DNA of 10,898 nt from Lachnospiraceae bacterium (GCA_017961385.1 JAGCXJ010000067.1:1-10898); one strand, 5' to 3'. Positions 1-7,136 are shown, counted from the stretch's first letter. Program-made: numbers and translations. Notes: generated from the letters alone by a model not told the origin.

Positions 1-1316
1 ATCTTTGAAAGTCTGCTGGTATTCTGCCATTCGTAGCTTATGGGGCCTCCGTGATAATCGAAATGATAGTACATTCCGTATCCGCCCGGATGCTCTCTCT
101 CTTCTTCCTTGGGAAGTCCTCTGGTATTGGCCCAGTTGTCGTCACTCAGCAGAAAGATGACATCCTTAAGCTCGTCCCAGTCCTTTAAGCCTTCGCAGGT
201 CTCATCACCGTAGTAGTAGTCTTCGACTTCCTTGTAGATAGCAAGGACTCTGGGGATCTTTGTAAGATCCTCATTGACGCACTCCTTAAGCAGCTTATGC
301 TGGGTAAGGATGGCATCCTTTATGACCTTTATGTTGTCTGCCATCGTGGCATCCTCGCCAAGAAGCTTTGAATCTGCTTCTCCTCTCATGCCGATGGTTA
401 TAAGATTTTCAAACTTTTTATTCCTTAAAAGGCCGTCACGCCAGAAATTCGTTATGCCTTCCTTATTGTTTATAAAGTTCCATGCGTTGCTCTCGGAGTA
501 GTCTTTGTATATTTGCTGCCATTCCTCTCCGGCGCGACACAGGGGTTCATGATGGGATGTACCCATGATTATTCCTAATGTATCTGCCAGTCTTGCACTC
601 TCGATACCGGGTCCGTCCTCAGAAAAGACAGATGACCACATGGCGGGCCATAAGAAGTTGCCTCTCATCCTAAGTAGGAAGATGAAAAGCTCTCTGTAGC
701 ATTTAGCGTTAAAGCCTCCGAATCTGTCACGGCTCCAGCCGCCGAACGCAGGCCATTCGTCATTTATAAAGAAGCCTCTGTATTCTACGGAAGGCTGCTT
801 TGATATAAAGATGTTCTCGCTGCTTTCCTTTATCGCTCTGTCCTTTAAGAGCCATTCTTTAGTTAACATAACATCAGTCTTTTTGACAGGTGTGCTGTCA
901 CCCCAGTATACGAGAGATGTCACTCCTATGGCTTCCGATATCTTGAACATGCCGTAGATGGTCCCTCGCTTGTCGGATCCTGCCACGACAAGTACTTGAC
1001 CGGTTCGGTCAGCATCTATTGCCGAGAAGTCGCATTCAAATATCATAAAGCTTTCTCTTCTGTCTTTTATAACACTTGTGTCAATTATGCCGTTTTCTTC
1101 AAGCCTGCTTAAAATGGCGCTCTTTCCGACTGTGGCAAAGACTATGACGCGATCAAACATGCACTCAAATGTAAAGGCTGCGATATAAGGTCTCTTGTCG
1201 CATACGCTCTCAATATCATCAGCTATGACATCAGCTATCTTCTTTACGCCCTCATCGGCACTGTCTTCAACGAGCAGCTCGGCCGATACCGAATTTACTA
1301 TTATCTCAAAATCCAT
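1..1316 (-). CDS. Glycoside hydrolase family 115 (xylan alpha-1,2-glucuronidase), partial, C-terminus outside window
   Basis: GH115 enzymes remove (4-O-methyl-)glucuronic acid side chains from xylan or xylo-oligosaccharides. The reading frame is open from the start at 1316 to the left edge, giving about 438 N-terminal residues of a family usually near 800-1000 residues. Family-typical segments read directly from the sequence are GSDKRGTIYG and the following SEAIGV stretch (N-terminal domain), GFFINDEW at residues 181-188, HHEP at 255-258, GMRGEADS at 309-316 and YHFDYHGGP at about 417-425 (catalytic barrel). The N-terminus (MDFEIIVNS) has no signal peptide, so I infer a cytoplasmic enzyme acting on imported oligosaccharides. 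Start: GGAAGG lies about 9 bases before ATG. It follows maf with a 43-base gap that holds no terminator or convincing promoter, so co-transcription is likely. Family assignment is firm; exact substrate is not established. Confidence 0.88.
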   Translation of the reverse strand, partial: MDFEIIVNSVSAELLVEDSADEGVKKIADVIADDIESVCDKRPYIAAFTFECMFDRVIVFATVGKSAILSRLEENGIIDTSVIKDRRESFMIFECDFSAIDADRTGQVLVVAGSDKRGTIYGMFKISEAIGVTSLVYWGDSTPVKKTDVMLTKEWLLKDRAIKESSENIFISKQPSVEYRGFFINDEWPAFGGWSRDRFGGFNAKCYRELFIFLLRMRGNFLWPAMWSSVFSEDGPGIESARLADTLGIIMGTSHHEPLCRAGEEWQQIYKDYSESNAWNFINNKEGITNFWRDGLLRNKKFENLITIGMRGEADSKLLGEDATMADNIKVIKDAILTQHKLLKECVNEDLTKIPRVLAIYKEVEDYYYGDETCEGLKDWDELKDVIFLLSDDNWANTRGLPKEEEREHPGGYGMYYHFDYHGGPISYEWQNTSRLSK

Positions 1317-1359
1317 ACGTGTACCTTCCCGTGAATGTGATTGTTTATGTTATGTAAAC

Positions 1360-1980
1360 TTATTTCAGAAGTTCCTTAAGTTCATGATAGAGTCTGGCTA
1401 CGGGCAGACCGACAACGTTAAAGTAGTCTCCCGATATCTCTTTTATATACTTTGCAAAGCTTCCCTGAATGCCGTAGGCACCCGCCTTGTCAAGAGGCTC
1501 TCCGCTGTCGACGTAGTCCCTTATCTCGTCATCGTCAAGGTCATATACGCTTACTCCTGTTCTTTCATAGAAGCTGTGCTCTCCGACCCTTCCGTCGCTC
1601 GACATGAATACGAAGCTTACTCCCGTATATACATCATGCTCTTTTCCCGAGAGCTTTTTAAGCATCTGAACAGCCTCGTCATCATCCTTTGGCTTTCCTA
1701 GTATCTCATCATCTATCGCAACGATAGTATCCGCTCCGATGATTATAAGATCGCGATCGCTCGCGATATCATCATGCTTCTGATTGTATGCCTTTATCAT
1801 GGATGCGACATCGAGCGCCTTTTGAAGGGACAGCTCCATGCATACCTTTTGAGGATCATGGCTTGTTATCTTTTCCTCGCACTGGGATATGCATATCTCA
1901 AATTCAAATCCTGTCTGCGCAAGGAGCTGTTTTCGCCTCGGTGAACCCGATGCCAGTATTATCTTATATGAATCAAACAT
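1360..1980 (-). CDS. maf: Maf family nucleoside triphosphate pyrophosphatase
   Basis: Maf proteins hydrolyse non-canonical or excess nucleoside triphosphates (dTTP, UTP and modified bases in the YhdE type) to monophosphate and pyrophosphate in the cytoplasm; in Bacillus Maf has been linked to septum control. The 206 residues match the normal family length. Visible signature elements are ASGSPRRKQLL at residues 10-20 (phosphate-binding loop with R15/R16), GADTIV at 82-87 with the catalytic-type Asp84, GKPKD at 95-99 with Lys96, YTG at 118-120, and YGIQG at 169-173 with Gln172. A slightly long stretch around residues 64-77 separates the central helix from the DTIV strand. Start: AGAGGA lies 6 bases before ATG. 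It is the first gene of a probable maf-GH115 transcript and is divergent from rarA. Which nucleotide it prefers cannot be decided from sequence. Confidence 0.93.
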   Translation of the reverse strand: MFDSYKIILASGSPRRKQLLAQTGFEFEICISQCEEKITSHDPQKVCMELSLQKALDVASMIKAYNQKHDDIASDRDLIIIGADTIVAIDDEILGKPKDDDEAVQMLKKLSGKEHDVYTGVSFVFMSSDGRVGEHSFYERTGVSVYDLDDDEIRDYVDSGEPLDKAGAYGIQGSFAKYIKEISGDYFNVVGLPVARLYHELKELLK

Positions 1981-2005
1981 GTTTTATCCTCTTTTTGCCC
2001 TATCT

Positions 2006-2019
2006 TTTAGTATACTAAA
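2006..2019. promoter_or_regulatory. 14-base perfect palindrome in the maf/rarA divergent region
   Basis: The sequence TTTAGTATACTAAA is a perfect palindrome centred between 2012 and 2013. It contains a TATACT hexamer on each strand. On the minus strand that hexamer (2014-2009) would start maf RNA near 2002, about 21 bases before the maf ATG, although no good -35 is visible at 16-18 bases. It may be just the maf -10 region, or an operator covering it. No function is shown by sequence alone. Confidence 0.4.
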
Positions 2020-2032
2020 TATCTTGGATATA

Positions 2033-2041
2033 TGCTAGAAT
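2033..2041 (+). promoter_or_regulatory. Extended -10 promoter of rarA (apparently leaderless)
   Basis: TGC followed by TAGAAT forms a TGn-extended -10 with 5 of 6 matches to TATAAT. No convincing -35 is present 16-18 bases upstream, which is tolerated by extended -10 promoters. The usual start point, seven bases after the hexamer, is 2048, which is the A of the preferred rarA start codon. No Shine-Dalgarno sequence is visible before that ATG. Confidence 0.45.
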
Positions 2042-2047
2042 ATGCCT

Positions 2048-3370
2048 ATGGATATTTTTGATTACATGAGAGAAACGAATAAAGAAAAGGAATCTCCGCT
2101 TGCGGCCAGACTGCGTCCCATAACTCTTGATGAAGTCGTAGGCCAGGAGCACATAATAGGCAAAGACAAGCTGTTATATAGAGCCATAAAGGCTGACAAG
2201 TTAAGCTCTGTCATCTTTTACGGACCTCCGGGTACAGGAAAGACGACTCTTGCAAAAGTCATTGCAAATACGACAAGCAGTGAGTTCATGCAGATAAATG
2301 CGACAACTTCGGGAAAGAAGGATATGGAGGATGTTGTTGCAAAAGCCAAGGACATAGCCGGAATGTACGGCAGAAAGACCATCCTCTTTATAGATGAGAT
2401 CCACCGCTTTAACAAGGCCCAGCAGGACTATCTTCTGCCCTTTGTGGAAGACGGTACGATAATCCTTCTAGGCGCCACTACGGAAAATCCCTATTTTGAG
2501 GTAAACGGGGCTCTGATCTCCCGTTCGCATATATTTGAATTAAAGCCTTTGAGCACTGAAAACATAAAGACTCTCATAATGCGCGCCATCACAAGCGATA
2601 AGGGCATGGGAGCCTACAATGCCGATATCACCGATGAGGCTCTAGACGGTCTTGCAGATATCTGCGACGGCGATGCAAGACATGCACTAAATGCGATAGA
2701 GCTTGCGATCCTTACAACGGATAAGTCCGAAGACGGAAAGGTCCATATAACTCTGCCGATAATAGAAGACTGCATCCAGAGACGCGTCATGAGATTTGAC
2801 AAGACAGGGGATAATCATTACGATACGATCTCCGCTTTCATAAAGAGCATGCGCGGTTCGGATCCCGATGCGGCCGTTTACTATCTTGCAAAGATGATAG
2901 AAAGCGGCGAGGATGTGAAATTTATAGCCAGAAGGATCATGATCTGTGCCAGTGAAGATGTGGGAAATGCCGATCCGCAGGCTATCCAGGTGGCTGTAGC
3001 CGCTGCTCAGGCTGTGGAAAGGATAGGATGGCCCGAATCAGGCATCATCCTCTCGCAGGCTGTTACCTATGTAGCGACAGCTCCAAAGAGCAATGCAGCT
3101 GTATGTGCCATAGAAGAAGCTCAGAATGCGGTAAGAGAGACAGGAAACCTTCCCGTTCCTCCCCATCTGCAGGATGCCCACTACAAAGGTGCAGCAAAGC
3201 TTGGTCACGGCATAGGCTATAAATATGCACATGACTACAAGAATAACTATGTAAAACAGCAGTATCTGCCTTATGAGCTGTCCGGCAAGGAATTTTACAG
3301 GCCGTCAGACAACGGCTATGAAGTAAAGATAAAGGAACACATGAAAAAGCTTAAAAAGGAAGCCGAGTGA
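2048..3370 (+). CDS. rarA: Replication-associated recombination protein A (RarA/MgsA), AAA+ ATPase
   Basis: RarA is a tetrameric clamp-loader-like AAA+ ATPase that acts at stalled replication forks and interacts with SSB. The 440 residues have the full family architecture. Numbering from 2048: Walker A GPPGTGKT at 59-66, Walker B LFIDEIHRF at 113-121, sensor 1 in GATTENP at 142-148, an arginine-finger-type SR at about 158-159, and sensor 2 in GDARHALNAIE at 208-218. The C-terminal half carries the helical tetramerisation region (SEDVGNADP at about 302-310, then PVPPHLQDAHY and the GHG/YKYAHDY stretch). An ATG at 2042 is in frame, but MDIFDYMRE from 2048 is the usual family N-terminus, and 2042 also lacks a Shine-Dalgarno. 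It is the only plus-strand gene here, and its stop lies two bases from the stop of the convergent regulator gene. Identification is firm; the start is less so. Confidence 0.95.
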   Translation: MDIFDYMRETNKEKESPLAARLRPITLDEVVGQEHIIGKDKLLYRAIKADKLSSVIFYGPPGTGKTTLAKVIANTTSSEFMQINATTSGKKDMEDVVAKAKDIAGMYGRKTILFIDEIHRFNKAQQDYLLPFVEDGTIILLGATTENPYFEVNGALISRSHIFELKPLSTENIKTLIMRAITSDKGMGAYNADITDEALDGLADICDGDARHALNAIELAILTTDKSEDGKVHITLPIIEDCIQRRVMRFDKTGDNHYDTISAFIKSMRGSDPDAAVYYLAKMIESGEDVKFIARRIMICASEDVGNADPQAIQVAVAAAQAVERIGWPESGIILSQAVTYVATAPKSNAAVCAIEEAQNAVRETGNLPVPPHLQDAHYKGAAKLGHGIGYKYAHDYKNNYVKQQYLPYELSGKEFYRPSDNGYEVKIKEHMKKLKKEAE

Positions 3371-3372
3371 TC

Positions 3373-4473
3373 CTACAGACTGTCCCATTTGAGTGAGATC
3401 AGATCCACGATCTTTTGATCGATCTTTGGCACCTTTTTCACATTTTCGTTTATGGTCTTTCTTATACCCTCGACAGCACTCTCTCCGAGGCTGTCATAGC
3501 CGATGAAGGATTCTTTTTTATCATAATAGAACTTGATGTCTTTTGCTATGTTGTTTGAACTGCTCATATCATACTGCCTTGCCAGTATCTTTCCTTCTTT
3601 AAGGTATGATTCCATAAGATCTTCCTTACCCATGATTGCATAGATATAGGCCTTCATTACAAGAAAGAGCGCCTCGAATTTCGAAAGATATCCTGTTTCC
3701 TTTGTTTTGAACATCCTTATGAGCGTCAGTGAATTTTCGCACAGTTCAAAGGCTGAATCTGTGCTTTTTTTATTTCTCTCCATCGTAAGAGCCATCATCA
3801 TATAGCTCGAGCAGTTTAAGAGCCCGAACAGATTTTTTATGATCCCTTCTGTACTGCACTTTAAAGACTCGTCTGTTTCACCCATCTTCAGATAAGTAAA
3901 AGCCATAACAGCATCGCTTATCCCCGCGAAGTTGTTTTCCTTAAATATCTTTATAGCCTTTTTCTCATCAAAGAACGCATAGCATGATGCGATATTTAGA
4001 TTTAAGGTAAATTCATTTATCCTGGGATCATCATTCTGCGACAGATGATCCTTTGCATCCTCATACAGCTTTATAGCCTGTCTGGCTGCTTTCATATCCT
4101 CTTTTTCAAGTGCTATCAGCTGATACAGTGATGCCGATGTATAGCATATCAGAAAATCATGAGGATATCTTGTAAGAGCATCCCTTGATACAGTCTGAGC
4201 TTCATCAAACTTATGCATTCCCGAAAGCGCATATATCTGATCTACTATATCCTTTATCTTTTTTGAGGAGATATCGTATCCAAGGAGTGCATCGATCGAT
4301 ACATCAAAAAAATCCGCAAGTATGGCGATAGTCTCTATATCGGGGGTGTTGCTAGCACTCTCCCACTTGGAGACTGCACCTACGCTCACATCAAGTATCT
4401 CGGCAAGCCTCTCCTGCGTCAGTCCCTTTTCCTTTCTCAGTTTTTTGATATTCTCATGCAGTCTCAGCTTCAT
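3373..4473 (-). CDS. XRE-family transcriptional regulator with TPR-like C-terminal region
   Basis: The 366-residue protein begins with a classic Xre/Cro helix-turn-helix at about residues 6-64: NIKKLRKEKGLTQERLAEIL, then DVSVGAVSKWE as the turn and recognition helix, then the conserved DIETIAILADFFDVSIDALLGYD tail that usually ends such domains (split here only for listing). Residues about 75-320 are predicted to be all helical with alternating aromatic/Ala spacing like tetratricopeptide repeats, as in peptide- or ligand-sensing XRE-TPR regulators; no repeat unit is crisp enough to count. There is no membrane segment. Start: AAAGGA lies 7 bases before ATG, inside the end of the exporter gene, and the two genes overlap by 20 bases, indicating translational coupling. 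I infer that it controls its own operon, perhaps through the dyad at 5803-5822. The ligand is unknown, and I see no small peptide gene beside it. Confidence 0.85.
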   Translation of the reverse strand: MKLRLHENIKKLRKEKGLTQERLAEILDVSVGAVSKWESASNTPDIETIAILADFFDVSIDALLGYDISSKKIKDIVDQIYALSGMHKFDEAQTVSRDALTRYPHDFLICYTSASLYQLIALEKEDMKAARQAIKLYEDAKDHLSQNDDPRINEFTLNLNIASCYAFFDEKKAIKIFKENNFAGISDAVMAFTYLKMGETDESLKCSTEGIIKNLFGLLNCSSYMMMALTMERNKKSTDSAFELCENSLTLIRMFKTKETGYLSKFEALFLVMKAYIYAIMGKEDLMESYLKEGKILARQYDMSSSNNIAKDIKFYYDKKESFIGYDSLGESAVEGIRKTINENVKKVPKIDQKIVDLISLKWDSL

Positions 4474-5734
4474 ATATGTTTCCTTTCTTTATATCAAGTG
4501 CCGGATTTAGGATGATGAATACAAGTACAAAGATCATCATCAGTATGCCGCACATCATTATGATCTCATCTGTTTCAAAATATGACTTTAAAAGTCCGAC
4601 TATCATGGAGGTCACCGGGATAGCCGCAGTCGATGCTGCCACAAAGACTGCTGAGGACCTTGCTATGAACCTCTTGTCAACGATCGATATGAACCTTATG
4701 TTTGCTACTCCCGACATTAACGTGGCGCTGCATGTCATCACCAAAAAGCAAAGAGCAGCCGAGAGATATTTTAAGATCTCTGCTTCAAATATCTTTCCAG
4801 CGATCGATACAGCGATGATCCCGCTTCCAAGGATCGTGCTCAAATATATGACGATCTTTTTTGCACTTAGTTTGCGTGACACAACAGGTATGAGTGATGC
4901 TCCAAGTATCGCGCCTGTTGATCCAGCCATGCCTATAACGCTTAGCAGAGAGCTGTCCATCTTAAAACATTCGCTAACAATAGGCGCCTGAAGCGAATTT
5001 ATCGGTACAAGGATGATATTTAAGATAACAGCTAACAGGATATAATTTATCATCACTGGTTCATTTCTTAAATATCTTATACCTTCCTTTAATGAAACAA
5101 GATATGATCCATTTGATACAGAAGCATTCTTTTGTTCGCTTTTATTGCATCTGATCGATAAAACGATAAACGCCGAGATGACAAATGTGACAATGTCTAT
5201 GATCATCACAAAGCTTAGACTGACTTTTGCTATTATGATGCCTGCAAGTCCTGTTCCGAGCATTGTAACCGCACCGCTTACCATTGAATTAAGGCTCATT
5301 GCCTTAGTCAGGTCCTCATTTTTTACGATCATCGGGATAAATGAAGTTGATGCCGGCATGTTAAATGATTCTATCGTCGATACCGCTATCGTAAATGCAG
5401 CCATCACCCATCCGTTTACATGACCCGAAACAAACACAGCAAGAAATGATGTTAAGAGCATCGCTCTTAAAATATGCGTAAATACAATGACGTTTTTCTT
5501 GTTTAGTCTCTCGACCACTGCTCCCGCAAAAGGCGAAACGATGACATTGGGCAGGATATTGAGTCCGAATACGATCGCCGACCATGCACCGTTTTGCGTG
5601 ATCTTATAGACAAGCCATGCAAATGCGACCGCATCGAGCGAATCACCGAATCTGTTGACTGCCGTGGAGATGAGCAGCCTTCTATAATCTGTCTCACTTA
5701 AAAGTTTTCTGTAATCTGTCTTTTTATCAGCCAT
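4454..5734 (-). CDS. MFS transporter, probable drug or siderophore efflux type (EntS/MefA-like MFS_3 family)
   Basis: This is a 12-helix-type major facilitator protein of 426 residues in the cytoplasmic membrane, most like proton-driven exporters of the MFS_3 group (EntS, macrolide efflux MefA). Family cues are NRFGDSLDAVAFAWLVY at the first helix (about residues 27-43), the loop 2-3 motif A-like GAVVERLNKKN at 71-81, NMPASTSFIPMIV at 125-137, and a charged central loop near residues 196-212 between the two six-helix halves. Start: the ORF opens at 5740, but AGAGG is only 3 bases from that ATG and 9 bases from the ATG at 5734, so MADKKTDYRK is preferred. It is first in an operon with the XRE regulator, behind an extended -10 promoter with a dyad. 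Substrate cannot be read from sequence; export of a toxic compound is inferred from family and regulator pairing. Confidence 0.87.
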   Translation of the reverse strand: MADKKTDYRKLLSETDYRRLLISTAVNRFGDSLDAVAFAWLVYKITQNGAWSAIVFGLNILPNVIVSPFAGAVVERLNKKNVIVFTHILRAMLLTSFLAVFVSGHVNGWVMAAFTIAVSTIESFNMPASTSFIPMIVKNEDLTKAMSLNSMVSGAVTMLGTGLAGIIIAKVSLSFVMIIDIVTFVISAFIVLSIRCNKSEQKNASVSNGSYLVSLKEGIRYLRNEPVMINYILLAVILNIILVPINSLQAPIVSECFKMDSSLLSVIGMAGSTGAILGASLIPVVSRKLSAKKIVIYLSTILGSGIIAVSIAGKIFEAEILKYLSAALCFLVMTCSATLMSGVANIRFISIVDKRFIARSSAVFVAASTAAIPVTSMIVGLLKSYFETDEIIMMCGILMMIFVLVFIILNPALDIKKGNIYEAETA

Positions 5735-5793
5735 AAACATTTACCTCTTTTCTTTTATTGTTTATGACTTGATTCTATCCTTTCCACTGTTTA

Positions 5794-5802
5794 ATTTTAA
5801 CA
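5794..5802 (-). promoter_or_regulatory. Extended -10 promoter for the exporter/regulator operon
   Basis: On the minus strand TGT precedes TAAAAT (5799-5794), giving a TGn-extended -10 with 5 of 6 matches. The -35 position is weak: TACCAA at 17 bases or TTACCA at 18. Transcription would start near 5787, leaving about 50 bases of leader before the exporter. The AT-rich stretch upstream, including A-tracts near 5829-5835, could help as an UP element. Confidence 0.6.
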
Positions 5803-5822
5803 TACCATATGTACAGTTGGTA
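5803..5822. promoter_or_regulatory. 20-base dyad, candidate operator of the exporter/XRE operon
   Basis: Read on the minus strand the site is TACCA-N2-TGTACA-N2-TGGTA, with 16 of 20 positions symmetric around 5812/5813. It begins one base beyond the extended -10 and fills the spacer and -35 region, a position where a bound protein would control RNA polymerase. The XRE regulator in the same operon is the natural candidate to bind it, but that is inference. Confidence 0.5.
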
Positions 5823-5832
5823 AACCAATTTT

Positions 5833-5847
5833 TTTCCATTCTGGAAA
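5833..5847. repeat. Short inverted repeat upstream of the exporter promoter
   Basis: TTTCCA and TGGAAA are perfect 6-base arms separated by three bases. A second, overlapping-style dyad, TTGGT-AA-ACCAA, lies at 5817-5828 and shares sequence with the operator candidate. These could be accessory binding sites or chance in AT-rich DNA. Confidence 0.3.
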
Positions 5848-5861
5848 GTTTTAATTCGGAC

Positions 5862-5897
5862 AAAAAAAATAAGGCCGTGTCTTAGGACACAGCCTTA
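5862..5897 (-). terminator. Intrinsic terminator downstream of the malic enzyme gene
   Basis: Read on the minus strand, an 11-base stem (TAAGGCTGTGT pairing with ACACGGCCTTA, one G-T wobble) closes a six-base loop CCTAAG. The stem is followed at once by A and eight Ts (5869-5862 region). It begins 11 bases after the malic enzyme stop codon, so it ends that transcription unit and isolates the exporter promoter downstream. The plus strand lacks a matching T-run, so it is directional. Confidence 0.9.
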
Positions 5898-5908
5898 GCT
5901 TATTTCAC

Positions 5909-7063
5909 TTATTTAATACATGCCTTTACTGCTTCGGCTACCTTTACGGCTACCTGGGGATCGAAAGCTTCGGGCATTACATTGTCTTCGCTTAGCTTGT
6001 CTTCAGGAACAAGATCGGCTATCGCAAGTGCAGCTGCAAGCTTCATCTCCTCTGTTATCTGTCTTGCTCTTCCTTCAAGAGCTCCTTTAAAGATTCCCGG
6101 GAAGGCAACAACGTTGTTTACCTGGTTGGGGAAGTCGCTTCTTCCGGTTCCTACAACACGTGCACCGGCTGCTTTTGCTTCATCGGGCATGATCTCGGGT
6201 ACCGGATTTGCCATGGCAAAGATGATGGAATCCTTGTTCATAGTCTTTACCATTTCGGGTGTGAGTGTTCCGGGTCCCGATACACCTATGAATATATCTG
6301 CATTCTTTATAACATCTGCAAGCTTGCCCTTTTCATCGTTGGGGTTTGTGATCTTTAGCATTTCCTTCTTTGAGCTGTTAAGATCTTCTCTCTCTGAGCT
6401 TATCGCACCGCTCCTGTCACAAAGGATGGCAGTCCTAAATCCGTAGCTTAAAAGAAGCTTTGTGATGGCAACGCCTGCAGCTCCTGCTCCGTTAACAACT
6501 ATCTTGCAGTCTTCCTTTTTCTTGTATCCGATAACCTTAAGGGCATTTATTATTCCTGCAAGAACAACGATCGCGGTTCCGTGCTGGTCATCATGAAATA
6601 CCGGTATATCGAGTGTTGCCTTGAGTCTTTCCTCTATCTCAAAGCATCTGGGTGCCGATATATCTTCAAGGTTGATGCCGCCGAATGTGGGTGCAAGATA
6701 TGTCACTGCCTTTATTATCTCTTCGGTATCCTGTGTATCAAGGCAGATCGGTACGGCATTAACGCCCCCGAACTCCTTAAACAGAACTGCCTTTCCTTCC
6801 ATAACGGGCATTGCAGCCTCAGGTCCGATGTTTCCGAGTCCGAGTACCGCGCTTCCGTCGGAAACGACAGCGATCGTGTTTGCCTTCCATGTATACTTAT
6901 AGGCAGCTTCCTTGTCTTTAGCGATCACCTTGCAGGGCTCTGCTACACCGGGAGTGTATGCGAGTGCAAGATCCTCTCTTGTCTTTACCTTGCTCTTTGC
7001 GACCGTATCAAGTTTTCCGTTCCACTGCTCATGCAGCATCAATGCTTTTTCTGCTGTTGTCAT
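5909..7063 (-). CDS. Malic enzyme (malate dehydrogenase, oxaloacetate-decarboxylating), short bacterial form
   Basis: It converts malate to pyruvate and CO2 with reduction of NAD(P)+ in the cytoplasm, linking C4 acids to pyruvate. The 384 residues fit the short bacterial form without the C-terminal phosphotransacetylase-like domain. Visible active-site elements are YTPGVA with Tyr36, GKAVLFKEFGG with the general-base-type Lys91, NLEDISAP with metal ligands Glu133 and Asp134, FHDDQHGTA with Asp158/159, and late Asn residues in ANPVPE (Asn286) and VNNVVAFPG (Asn317). The dinucleotide fold shows NGAGAAG at 191-197, with an acidic Asp216 after the second strand (ILCDRSG), more in keeping with NAD than NADP, though this is not decisive. 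Start: AGAGG lies 7 bases before ATG. It has its own likely promoter at 7108-7136 and a strong terminator at 5862-5897. Bacillus relatives are called YtsJ or MalS; I do not choose a symbol. Confidence 0.95.
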   Translation of the reverse strand: MTTAEKALMLHEQWNGKLDTVAKSKVKTREDLALAYTPGVAEPCKVIAKDKEAAYKYTWKANTIAVVSDGSAVLGLGNIGPEAAMPVMEGKAVLFKEFGGVNAVPICLDTQDTEEIIKAVTYLAPTFGGINLEDISAPRCFEIEERLKATLDIPVFHDDQHGTAIVVLAGIINALKVIGYKKKEDCKIVVNGAGAAGVAITKLLLSYGFRTAILCDRSGAISSEREDLNSSKKEMLKITNPNDEKGKLADVIKNADIFIGVSGPGTLTPEMVKTMNKDSIIFAMANPVPEIMPDEAKAAGARVVGTGRSDFPNQVNNVVAFPGIFKGALEGRARQITEEMKLAAALAIADLVPEDKLSEDNVMPEAFDPQVAVKVAEAVKACIK

Positions 7064-7107
7064 ATATATACCTCTGTTTTCAAAATATTCTTAAAACCAC
7101 CTTGACT

Positions 7108-7136
7108 ATCATAAACTAATCGCTATATGTAATCAA
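7108..7136 (-). promoter_or_regulatory. Sigma-A-like promoter of the malic enzyme gene
   Basis: On the minus strand TTGATT (7136-7131, 4 of 6) and TATGAT (7113-7108, 5 of 6) are separated by exactly 17 bases. Transcription would start near 7101, giving a leader of about 38 bases before the ATG at 7063. The -35 overlaps the murE stop codon. No terminator is seen between murE and this gene, so read-through from murE is also possible. Confidence 0.65.

Noticed and set aside
1195..1701. Plus-strand open frame of 168 codons across the GH115 start and maf
   Set aside because: It lies antisense to two recognised genes and across their intergenic gap; no family features.
3408..3429. Intrinsic terminator for rarA inside the XRE gene
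   Set aside because: The stem is only five pairs with an AT-rich sequence and a three-T tail; too weak to call.
4476..4991. Plus-strand open frame of 171 codons opposite the MFS exporter
   Set aside because: Its hydrophobic composition mirrors the membrane protein on the other strand, and it matches no family I recognise.
5794..5824. MerR-type promoter (19-base spacer with an internal dyad)
   Set aside because: TTTACC at 19 bases could be read this way, but the extended -10 makes the -35 uninformative and no MerR-family gene is in the window; an XRE operator is the simpler reading.
5741..5861. Small pheromone-type peptide gene for the XRE-TPR regulator
   Set aside because: The intergenic DNA before the exporter gives no start codon with a ribosome-binding site and a frame of useful length; the nearest ATGs meet stops within a few codons.
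6581..7105. Plus-strand open frame of 174 codons opposite the malic enzyme
   Set aside because: It is fully antisense to a gene with an intact active site, has Cys/Tyr-rich non-family sequence and no ribosome-binding site; it is a codon-bias shadow.
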